A stretch of 64,000 nucleotides of DNA from JAPOXR01 sp964291445 (lineage in GTDB: Bacteria > Pseudomonadota > Alphaproteobacteria > Rhodobacterales > Rhodobacteraceae), in contig OZ219863.1 in NCBI GenBank assembly GCA_964291445.2, positions 620,001 through 684,000 on the forward strand. The letters are read 5' to 3'. This document shows positions 55,252-62,938 of the stretch, piece after piece. The notes beneath the pieces were generated by a model, which saw only the letters and a program-made list of their open reading frames with translations, did no database searches and had not been told where the DNA came from. The position numbers were made by a program, and so were the translations under genes. Within the stretch, counting starts at the first letter, position 1, and the number at the start of each line of letters is the position of its first letter.

Positions 55252-55277
55252 TCTTGTCCATAAATGTTTATACAAGA
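55252..55277. promoter_or_regulatory. Candidate operator/promoter of the znu operon
   Basis: An inverted repeat with TCTTGT at 55252-55257 and ACAAGA at 55272-55277, with AT-rich inner sequence (ATAAA and TTTATA). It is in the divergent gap between the DUF6788 gene and znuC, where a Zur operator would be expected. The size and AT-rich centre fit Fur-family sites in general, but I cannot match it to a defined Zur consensus. Confidence 0.35.
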
Positions 55278-55440
55278 CAAACCTGCACAAACCCAGTGCG
55301 CAATTGAACACAACCGGGTCGGAACAGGATTGTCGTGTACCCCGTCTGGCCCGGGAGGGCATGTTGCGAAGCAGATTCACCGACGCACCCCATCCGGAGC
55401 AGCCTGGCTGGATGCCGAAGGAAGGCTGGCGTTGCGCGAG

Positions 55441-56280
55441 GTGACGGACAGGCCGGTTCGGCAGCCTGACGCCGACGGATTCCGCAGGATCACGCCGGAT
55501 GCGTCGGTCTCTGCCTCGTGCAGCAATTCCCTGGTCACTGCCCGCAAAATCTGTGTTCGCCTTGGCCGGCGACAGGTGCTCGACTCCGTCGACATGGAGG
55601 TCCATGCCGGCGAGATCGTGACCCTGGTGGGGCTGAACGGCGCCGGCAAATCGACGCTGGTCCGGACCCTGCTCGGCATCTTGCAACCCGATTCAGGCAC
55701 GATCGAATGGGCACCCGGGCTGAGGATCGGATATTCGCCGCAGCGGGTACGGCGCGATTCCATACTCCCGATCACGGTCCGGCGATTTCTCTCGCTTGGC
55801 GATTCGGTGCCTGCCCAACGGATTGGCGAGGTTCTTGCCGAGGTTGGCGCCGACCGGACCCTGAACCATCCGATGGCCGAAATTTCCGGGGGCGAAATGA
55901 ACCGGGTGCTGCTGGCCAAGGCGCTGCTGCGAGAGCCCGAACTTCTTGTCCTCGATGAGCCGCTCTCGGGTGTCGATATCGTCAGCCAAAGCGAATTGTA
56001 TCGCCTGATTTCGGATATCAGGAATCGCTACGGCTGCGGCATTCTGCTGGTATCCCATGACCTGCACATTGTCATGACCGAGACCGACCGGGTGGTCTGC
56101 CTGAACGGGCATGTCTGCTGCTCGGGCCCGCCCCAGGCAATTGCCCGGGATCCGGCCTTCTCATCGCTGTTCGGTCCGCATGTATCGGAGTGGATGGCGG
56201 TCTATCCCCATTCCCACGACCACAGGCATGACTGCCTCGACGATCCCGGACCACTCCATGATCGGGGGAATCCGCAATGA
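55441..56280 (+). CDS. znuC: Zinc ABC transporter ATP-binding protein
   Basis: 279 aa if GTG 55441 is the start; the frame is open back to ATG 55264, but that ATG is inside the inverted repeat, and the intervening codons are not conserved. Walker A is GLNGAGKST (64-72), the signature EISGGEMNRVLLAKAL and Walker B ELLVLDEPLSGVD. The C-terminus is rich in His and Asp (HSHDHRHDCLDD), as in many ZnuC proteins. It energises high-affinity zinc import through ZnuB. It overlaps znuB by 4 nt. Confidence 0.92.
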   Translation: MTDRPVRQPDADGFRRITPDASVSASCSNSLVTARKICVRLGRRQVLDSVDMEVHAGEIVTLVGLNGAGKSTLVRTLLGILQPDSGTIEWAPGLRIGYSPQRVRRDSILPITVRRFLSLGDSVPAQRIGEVLAEVGADRTLNHPMAEISGGEMNRVLLAKALLREPELLVLDEPLSGVDIVSQSELYRLISDIRNRYGCGILLVSHDLHIVMTETDRVVCLNGHVCCSGPPQAIARDPAFSSLFGPHVSEWMAVYPHSHDHRHDCLDDPGPLHDRGNPQ

Positions 56281-57077
56281 TGGAGGATTTCCTGTTGCGC
56301 TCGCTGGCTGGCGGAGTCGGAATCACCCTGGCGGCCGGGCCGGTCGGATGTTTCGTGGTCTGGCTTCGGTTGGCCTATTTTGGCACCGCGCTGGCCCATA
56401 CCGTCCTTTTGGGCGTGGTGCTGGGTTTCCTTCTTGGGGTGGAGCCGGTCATCGCGGTCCTGGTCGTCAGCCTCCTCTTTGCCTTCTGCCTGGTCCTGCT
56501 CGAGCGCCGGGCCCCGGTCTCGCTCGACACGCTGCTCGGGGTCCTGGCCCACCTGACCCTTGCTGGCGGGCTGGTGGCGCTGGCCTTCATGGAGAACCTG
56601 CGCGTCGACTTGATCGGTTACCTGTTTGGCGACATTCTCTCGGTCGGACCCATTGATCTGTGGCTGATCTTCGGAACCGCCGCGGCAACACTGGCTGTCA
56701 TCGCATGGCAGTGGCACAACCTGCTTTCCATGACCATTGACCGCGACCTTGCAGCGGCGGAGGGGGTGCCGGTCGAGAAGGTCCGCCTGTTGCTCATCTT
56801 CCTGCTTGCCGCGGTCATCGCCATTGGCATGAAGATGGTGGGAATGCTGCTGGTGGTGGCGCTGGTGATCATTCCGGCGGCAGCGGCGCGGCGATTCTCC
56901 TCGACGCCGGAGACCATGGCAGTGGTGGCCACGATCATCGGTGCCGCCTCGGTCTGCATCGGTCTTCTGGCTTCCCTCACCTGGAACCTGCCAGCTGGAC
57001 CGGCGATCGTGTTGGTTGCTGGCATGTTCTTCGCCGCCGGATTGCCAGGACCGGTCCGAAAGCTGTTCCGGCAATGA
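56277..57077 (+). CDS. znuB: Zinc ABC transporter permease
   Basis: 266 aa ABC-3 family permease with about eight transmembrane segments. The motifs LAAGPVGCFVVWLRLAYFGTAL, split here, and DRDLAAAEGVPVEKVRLLLI (the coupling loop) and VALVIIPAAAARRFSS are typical of ZnuB/AdcB. ATG 56277 overlaps znuC (ATGA). The znuA gene starts 92 bp later. Confidence 0.93.
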   Translation: MMEDFLLRSLAGGVGITLAAGPVGCFVVWLRLAYFGTALAHTVLLGVVLGFLLGVEPVIAVLVVSLLFAFCLVLLERRAPVSLDTLLGVLAHLTLAGGLVALAFMENLRVDLIGYLFGDILSVGPIDLWLIFGTAAATLAVIAWQWHNLLSMTIDRDLAAAEGVPVEKVRLLLIFLLAAVIAIGMKMVGMLLVVALVIIPAAAARRFSSTPETMAVVATIIGAASVCIGLLASLTWNLPAGPAIVLVAGMFFAAGLPGPVRKLFRQ

Positions 57078-57169
57078 CCGGTCGCGCGCAGACGCTGCCG
57101 CGCCGCCGGCAACCCATGGCCGCCTGTCGGCACCTGCCGGTCCCAGCATTTGAAGAAAGGGCACTCGAC

Positions 57170-58201
57170 ATGTTGAAGAAGTCAATTCCTGCACTGGCCT
57201 TCCTGACCGCCGGAATCCAGGCACCAGCGGTTGCGGCTGCACCCGAGGTGCTGGTCAGTCTCAAGCCGGTGCATTCCCTCGTTGCCGGTGTCATGGGCAA
57301 TGCAGAACCTCCTGCGAAATTGTTGCTGCCGGCCACTGCATCGCCGCATTTGTACCAGATGCGGCCGTCCGATGCGCGGGCATTGCAGAATGCGGATCTC
57401 GTCATCTGGGTTGGAGAAACCATGGAGACCTTCCTGGTTCGCCCGATCGCCACGATCGGGAATGACGCATTGTCCCTGGAGCTGAGCGAACTGCCCGGCA
57501 TGCGCCTGTTGCCGACGCGCGAAGGCGGCATCTGGGAGCATGAAGACGAGGATCACGGTGACGAGGACGAGGATCACGGTGACGAGGAGGACGGCCATGA
57601 CGAGGAAGGCCGCATCGACGAGGACGAGGATCACGGTGACGAGGAGGATCATGGCGAGGACGGCCATGACCATGAACATGGCGAATTCGACATGCATCTG
57701 TGGCTGGATCCCGCAAACGCAAGACGCATCGTCGAGGCTGCAGCCGAGGCCCTGAGTCGGGTCGATCCTGACAACCGCGAGGTCTGGCAGGGCAATGCGG
57801 CGCAGGTGGTGGCGCGGATCGATGCCAAGGCGGATGAGTTGCACGGGCGACTTGCGTTGGTGCAGGATCGGCCCTTCGTCGTGTTCCATGACGCCTATGG
57901 CTATTTCGAGCAGGCATTCGGGCTTCGCGGATTCGGAGCGATTGCTGTCGACCCATCACGGCCCACAGGTGCCCGGAGGATCGCCGAACTGCGCAAGGCA
58001 CTGACGGAAGGCGGTGTCGCCTGCGTGTTCACGGAACCGCAATTCGAACCGGATTTGGTGCAGACCCTGATCGAGGGAACGGATGTGCGGACCGCGACGC
58101 TGGACCCAATCGGAACGAGCCTGGAGGCCGGACCGGATGCGTGGTTCGGGATGATGGAGGACCTGGCGCTGGCCTTCGAGAGCTGCCTGATAACCGATTG
58201 A
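57170..58201 (+). CDS. znuA: Zinc ABC transporter substrate-binding protein
   Basis: 343 aa from ATG 57170, which starts a signal peptide (LKKSIPALAFLTAG to about residue 24). Zinc ligands can be assigned: His60 in ASPHLYQMRPSD, His176 in FDMHLWLDP, and His240 in VVFHDAYGYF, with Glu or Asp near EPQFEPDL. Between 124 and 171 lies a charged loop of repeated EDEDHGDE units plus GHDHEHG, likely a zinc-gathering arm. The acidic share is unusually high compared with the His-only loops of E. coli ZnuA. Confidence 0.94.
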   Translation: MLKKSIPALAFLTAGIQAPAVAAAPEVLVSLKPVHSLVAGVMGNAEPPAKLLLPATASPHLYQMRPSDARALQNADLVIWVGETMETFLVRPIATIGNDALSLELSELPGMRLLPTREGGIWEHEDEDHGDEDEDHGDEEDGHDEEGRIDEDEDHGDEEDHGEDGHDHEHGEFDMHLWLDPANARRIVEAAAEALSRVDPDNREVWQGNAAQVVARIDAKADELHGRLALVQDRPFVVFHDAYGYFEQAFGLRGFGAIAVDPSRPTGARRIAELRKALTEGGVACVFTEPQFEPDLVQTLIEGTDVRTATLDPIGTSLEAGPDAWFGMMEDLALAFESCLITD

Positions 58202-58227
58202 CACCGGGGGTAAACTGACCCAACAAT

Positions 58228-58257
58228 GGAGACCGGCGATTCAGGGAGCCGGTCTCC
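58228..58257. terminator. Hairpin between znuA and the permease-SPFH gene
   Basis: Perfect 10 bp stem: GGAGACCGGC (58228-58237) and GCCGGTCTCC (58248-58257) with a 10 nt loop, 27 bp after the znuA stop. No T-run follows, so it is not a classical intrinsic terminator. It may stabilise the znu mRNA end, attenuate read-through or separate the two operons. Confidence 0.45.
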
Positions 58258-58293
58258 CGCGCCATCGATAGGCGTCGTGGTTTGGGAAATTCC

Positions 58294-60615
58294 ATGAATG
58301 CACTGACCGAACTCCTGGATTTCCTCGGATCATCCTTCCTTCTGCTTGCGCCGATGCTTCTCCTCGGCCTGTTCCTGGCTGGCCTGATCCATGTGTTCAT
58401 CTCCCGGGAAGCAGTCCTCAGATGGCTGCGTAAGGACAGCCTGAAATCGGTCGCCAGCGGCGCTGCGGTCGGCGTGCCAATGCCGCTATGCAGCTGTTCG
58501 GTGGTTCCGGTGGTCGCCGAGATGCGGCGAAAGGGGGCCTCCCGTTCATCCTGCATGTCGTTCCTGATCACCGCGCCGGAGACCGGAGCCGACTCGATCC
58601 TGGTCACCAACGCCTTCTTCGGACCGATTGCCGCCATCGTCCGACCATTCATCAGTTTCATAACCGGCGTGGTTGCCGGCATTTTCTGCATCGGACTGAT
58701 TCGGGACAAGGACCAGCCCGGTCACGACCACGACGACCACCCGCAATGCGGGCACGACCACCATCATCATGGGCATGATCACCATCATCATGGGCATGAC
58801 GATTGCGGGCATGACCATGACCACAGGATGCTGTTCCCCGAGGACAATGACTGCTACGTCAGTCCGGCGAGGCTCAGGGAGCTGTTCATGGCGTGGCTGG
58901 GGCGGATGAATCAAGGCGTCCGCCGCGCCAGGTCGATGACCTGGATCAAGCCCGAATTCTACCGTGAAATGCTCCTGCCATCCGGAGATACGACGGATGG
59001 CGACGACGCCGAAACCCCGGAGGATGATGCCGATCGACTGTCCTTCATGAAGGTGTTCAAGCACATCCTGAGATACGGATTCGTCGAGGTTGCTGACGAC
59101 ATTCTCTTTGCTCTCCTGGTTGGCGTATTACTGGGCGGCGTGCTGTACCTGGCAATTCCGGGCGATCTCATGTCCAGCGAATACGCCCGCTGGTTGTCGT
59201 ATCCGGTCATGGTGCTGGTCGGCATACCGCTCTATATCTGCGCATCGGCGAGCACACCGATTGCCGCGGCATTGATGGCCAAGGGATTCAGTCCCGGCGC
59301 CGCCCTGGTCTTCTTGATGACCGGACCGGCCACCAATACCGGCACCATTGCCATCGTCGCCAGCCAGTTCGGTGCCCGTTTTGCCTATGTCTATGTCCTG
59401 TCGGTCATCGCGGTCACCGTGGTGCTGGGAGTGGCGATCGACCTGTTCATGATCGCATTCGGATTGTCGCTGGCGGTAAATCTCCAGGCTTCCGATTCGC
59501 CCGTGCTTTCGACATTGCAATGGGGCGGTGCCATCGGCCTGGTCGCATTGATGATCTGGCGCTTCAGGGCCGGTGCCTTCAGGACCGGCTACCAGGACCT
59601 GTTTTCCAATCTTCGTCCGGCCTTCGCCCCGTTTTCGAAATGGTGGATGTGGGCAACCCAGGATGCGCCGCTTGCCGGAATGCTTCAGCCCCGCAGCCTG
59701 GTCGGCGCCACCGTCTGGCTGACAACCGTCGTGGCCATCATTCTGAGCGGGTTCATGGTCGTCCGTCCAGGCGAAGTTGGCTATGGACGCCTGTTCGGAA
59801 AAGTGGTCTGGCGCGACCTGCAACCGGGACTGCACTATCTGGCACCCTGGCCGCTGGCCCGGGCCGACAAATGGCCGGTCAGGGAGGTGAAATCCATTAC
59901 CGCCGGCAACTCGACCGAGTTTCTGACCGGCGATCTCAACCTCGTTTCGGCATCGGTCAGCCTGCAGTACCTGGTGGAGGATCCGTACGCCTATCATTAC
60001 AGGACCGGCAATCCGGAACAGGTGATCTCCAACACGGTCCGCGAGGAGATGCGGCGCTACATTGCCAGCACCCCGCTTGATCAATTGCTCAATGTCGAGC
60101 GCAGCGACCTGCAGGCGCACATCACGGACGTGCTCAGCGCCGGCGGTTCGGGCGACGGCAATGCGGTGATTGCCTCCGTCGAGCCGGTCAAGATCAGCCT
60201 GCTGGCCGTCAACCCGGTCGAGGAAGCCATGAGCGCCTTCCGCAATGTCTCAAGTTCACAGGATGACCGGGAGCGCATCATCGTCAATGCCCAGCGCCTG
60301 ACGGTATCGGTCATCCCGAGGGCCCATGGCAACGCGACCTACGAGGTCGAACAGGCCAGGGGCGAGGCGGAGTGGAAGGAATTGACATCAGCTGCCGAGA
60401 GCGGCGCGATTCGCGTGGTGGCAAACGCCGTCCGGTCGGCGGCTGACGTGCTGCAGCCCATGCTGTGGTACGAAAAACTGGAAGCTGCGCTCGCCGGGCG
60501 CAGAAAGATCATCGTTCCGCAGGATGGCATGCTGCAAAAGGTTGCCATCTGGAAATCCAACGGTGCCGGTGGACAGCAACACGGAACTGGTCACGCGGGA
60601 GAGAACCATGAGTAA
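58294..60615 (+). CDS. Fusion of ArsP/SO_0444-type metal permease and HflK-like SPFH protein
   Basis: 773 aa. Residues 1-135 and 255-430 form a permease of the ArsP/SO_0444 (DUF318) group: PLCSCSVVPV (65-73) with the paired cysteines, TAPETGAD, ICASASTPIAAAL and LMTGPATNTGTI (341-352). Between them, 144-177 is an extreme His/Asp loop (HDHHHHGHD repeats). A further membrane segment (472-490) leads into an SPFH domain, 490-750: VRPGEVGYGRLFGKV, LQPGLHYLAPWPL, VREEMRRYIASTPLDQLL, as in HflK. Relatives of the permease export copper, zinc or organoarsenic. ATG 58294 is used; the next gene overlaps by 8 nt. Confidence 0.85.
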   Translation: MNALTELLDFLGSSFLLLAPMLLLGLFLAGLIHVFISREAVLRWLRKDSLKSVASGAAVGVPMPLCSCSVVPVVAEMRRKGASRSSCMSFLITAPETGADSILVTNAFFGPIAAIVRPFISFITGVVAGIFCIGLIRDKDQPGHDHDDHPQCGHDHHHHGHDHHHHGHDDCGHDHDHRMLFPEDNDCYVSPARLRELFMAWLGRMNQGVRRARSMTWIKPEFYREMLLPSGDTTDGDDAETPEDDADRLSFMKVFKHILRYGFVEVADDILFALLVGVLLGGVLYLAIPGDLMSSEYARWLSYPVMVLVGIPLYICASASTPIAAALMAKGFSPGAALVFLMTGPATNTGTIAIVASQFGARFAYVYVLSVIAVTVVLGVAIDLFMIAFGLSLAVNLQASDSPVLSTLQWGGAIGLVALMIWRFRAGAFRTGYQDLFSNLRPAFAPFSKWWMWATQDAPLAGMLQPRSLVGATVWLTTVVAIILSGFMVVRPGEVGYGRLFGKVVWRDLQPGLHYLAPWPLARADKWPVREVKSITAGNSTEFLTGDLNLVSASVSLQYLVEDPYAYHYRTGNPEQVISNTVREEMRRYIASTPLDQLLNVERSDLQAHITDVLSAGGSGDGNAVIASVEPVKISLLAVNPVEEAMSAFRNVSSSQDDRERIIVNAQRLTVSVIPRAHGNATYEVEQARGEAEWKELTSAAESGAIRVVANAVRSAADVLQPMLWYEKLEAALAGRRKIIVPQDGMLQKVAIWKSNGAGGQQHGTGHAGENHE

Positions 60616-61534
60616 TCGAAGACGCCTGACGATTGGCGCTCTAGTCGTGCTGGCGGCAATCCTGGCTTGGGACATCCATTACACGGTTGATGAATCGGAA
60701 CAGGCTGTGCTGACCAATTTCGGCAAGATCGTGCCGCCGGTCAGGGAACCGGGGTTGCATTTCAAACTGCCCACTCCAATCGCCAGAGTCTACAAGATCG
60801 ACCGTCGCGTGCGACCCCTGACCGGCATCAGGCAGGAGTTGATCACGGAAGACCAGAAGAATGTCCTGCTTGATGGCTATCTCCTGTGGCGGGTCACCGA
60901 TCCCGTCCGCTTCGTGGAGGCGATCCGGACCGAGGCCAATGCGGTCAGCCGGTTGACCGATCTCTACAGGTCGAGCGTCGGAATTGTTGTCAGCAACAAG
61001 TCCAGGGACGCGTTCGTCAGCCTCGGGCTGAAACACCAGGAGATCACCACCACGGCGGACGAAATCCTCGAGAACATCAAGCCAATCGCCGCCGAGGATT
61101 ACGGCATTGATGTCGTCCAGGCCGGACTGATCGAATACACGCTTCCGGTGGAGAACCGGCCGAGCGTCATCAGGCGCATGATCTCCGAACGGGCGCGCGT
61201 GGCGGCGCGGTATCGCAGCGAGGGCGAGGAACGGGCCATCGGCATCGAGGCCTATGCTGTCAACGAGCACCAGAAGATCATGGCCGCCGCCCATGCCGAG
61301 GCCACCGAGATTCTCGGCGAGGCCGAGGCCAACGCGCTGATGACGCTCGCCGCCGCCTATCGCGAGGATCCGGAATTCTACCGGTTCATCCGGGCGCTCG
61401 ACAGTTACGATTCGATTATCGACAGCAACACGACGCTGATCCTCCCCTCCGACAGCGAGTTGTTCAGGTATCTGGACGGCAGCGAGATTCCGACACCCGG
61501 CCCAACTGCCGGTACGGCGGACGCCCAGGAATAG
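60608..61534 (+). CDS. SPFH/band-7 membrane protein, HflC-like
   Basis: 308 aa with one N-terminal transmembrane segment (LTIGALVVLAAILAW) and a periplasmic or membrane-associated SPFH domain: SEQAVLTNFGKIVPPVREPG, GLHFKLPTPIARVYKIDRR. The C-terminal coiled part has ERARVAARYRSEGEERA and AHAEATEILGEAEANAL, matching HflC. In HflKC, this partner forms a cage with HflK and binds FtsH. Here the HflK-like partner is fused to a permease, so I infer a dedicated complex rather than the housekeeping HflKC. The next gene starts 12 nt later. Confidence 0.88.
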   Translation: MSNRRRLTIGALVVLAAILAWDIHYTVDESEQAVLTNFGKIVPPVREPGLHFKLPTPIARVYKIDRRVRPLTGIRQELITEDQKNVLLDGYLLWRVTDPVRFVEAIRTEANAVSRLTDLYRSSVGIVVSNKSRDAFVSLGLKHQEITTTADEILENIKPIAAEDYGIDVVQAGLIEYTLPVENRPSVIRRMISERARVAARYRSEGEERAIGIEAYAVNEHQKIMAAAHAEATEILGEAEANALMTLAAAYREDPEFYRFIRALDSYDSIIDSNTTLILPSDSELFRYLDGSEIPTPGPTAGTADAQE

Positions 61535-61546
61535 CGGAGTCGGACC

Positions 61547-62938
61547 GTGTCTCAAGAATCCGAACCCCTCGCTCCCAGCACCCGGGCCATCTACGCGGCA
61601 TTTGATGCCGTGGGAGCACGAAAGGGGGCAATCCTGCTGGCATTGGCACTGGTGGCCGTCATCGCATTTCTGGCCAGCGGTCTCTATGTCGTCAAGAAGG
61701 AGGAACGGGCGGTACTGACCCGATTCGGCAAGGTCGTGGATGACAATGTCACGCCGGGCATCCACTACGCGATCCCGCTTGTCGATCAGGCCCATCTTCG
61801 CAAGGTCACCCGGATCGTGAACCGGAATGTCATGACGAAGGGCGACAGCGGGCAGGTTGCCTTTTCCCTGTTGTCCGGAGATGCCAACCTGTTCGAGGCG
61901 AGCGTGGCGCTGCAGTACCGGATCGGTGATTTGAGGTCCTGGCTGTTTGCCACCAGCAATCCGGAGACAATCCTGACGCTGATCGTGCGCGAGCGGCTGA
62001 TCGGCGTGATGGGCCGTAACTACATTGACCTTATCTTTTCCAACAACCGTGACATCATCCAGGATCACCTGTTTGACGAGGTCACGGATTGGCTGGAGGA
62101 GGAGGATATCGGGATCGAACTCCTGACCCTGAGCATCGTCGATCTGCAGCCAATCGAGGAAACCGTCGCCGCATTTCGTGACGTCAACGATGCCATCGCC
62201 GAGGGCATCCGAATGGTCAGCAGCGCCACCCGAAAGGCCGAACAGCTGATTGCCCGCAGCCGCGGCCAGGCGGGTGCGGTCGTGCTGAAGGCCAGGGCGC
62301 GGGCCAGTGAGCGGGAGGTGCAGGCCGAGGCCAGCGCCGAAGCCTTCCGGGACCTGCTGGATGCCTATCGGGACCAGTCGGATTCCGTCATCGTCACCCG
62401 CTACTGGCAACGCATGCGCACCATTCTCAAGGAGGCCACGATCTCGGCGGTCGGTTCGGGAAACACTGCCGCACTCGACATCAACATGATCGACGGCTTG
62501 GTGCCCGGTGTTGGCCAGGTTCCTGGGATGGCCATGCCGGCCGATGGAAGCAGCAGAACACTTGTCGGCGCCCGTAGCTGGTTGGCAGCGCTGAGCGAAG
62601 GCAGCCATCGGGATCTCGACTCCACGGAGCAGGACTCACCCGAATTGTCCGGACAGTTCCACTCCCCGTTGGGCGAACGACATCATTATGGTGGAACCCG
62701 GCCGCAGTCGCTCCTGTTTGACGACCTGTCGATTTTTGGCCACCGGGATGTTGTGCAAAGCAGCATTTCCACTGCAGCCGACGAGAGCGAGGCACCGCTG
62801 GCGGCGCAGGATGCAGAAGTAACGGATGCAGAAGATGATGGTGGAACACCGCCGACAGACGCGGCGGAGACCGGGGATGCTGCACTTGCCGAAGGCGGCG
62901 CCGAGAGTCCGGCCCAAGGGACCGTCAATGCAAATTAG
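61547..62938 (+). CDS. SPFH/band-7 membrane protein, HflK-like, with acidic C-terminal tail
   Basis: 463 aa starting at GTG 61547 with GGAG upstream. A transmembrane segment at about 27-47 precedes the SPFH domain (KKEERAVLTRFGKVVDD, TPGIHYAIPLVDQ; ASVALQYRIGDL). The coiled region includes ATRKAEQLIARSRGQAGA and RARASEREVQAEASAEAF. From about 350 to the end the tail is low-complexity, rich in Asp, Glu, Ala and Ser, with no counterpart in ordinary HflK. It overlaps the following gene by 11 nt. Confidence 0.86.
   Translation: MSQESEPLAPSTRAIYAAFDAVGARKGAILLALALVAVIAFLASGLYVVKKEERAVLTRFGKVVDDNVTPGIHYAIPLVDQAHLRKVTRIVNRNVMTKGDSGQVAFSLLSGDANLFEASVALQYRIGDLRSWLFATSNPETILTLIVRERLIGVMGRNYIDLIFSNNRDIIQDHLFDEVTDWLEEEDIGIELLTLSIVDLQPIEETVAAFRDVNDAIAEGIRMVSSATRKAEQLIARSRGQAGAVVLKARARASEREVQAEASAEAFRDLLDAYRDQSDSVIVTRYWQRMRTILKEATISAVGSGNTAALDINMIDGLVPGVGQVPGMAMPADGSSRTLVGARSWLAALSEGSHRDLDSTEQDSPELSGQFHSPLGERHHYGGTRPQSLLFDDLSIFGHRDVVQSSISTAADESEAPLAAQDAEVTDAEDDGGTPPTDAAETGDAALAEGGAESPAQGTVNAN

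Noticed and set aside
60641..62608. 655-codon open frame on the minus strand
   Set aside because: Antisense to two SPFH genes with strong family motifs; its translation resembles no protein.
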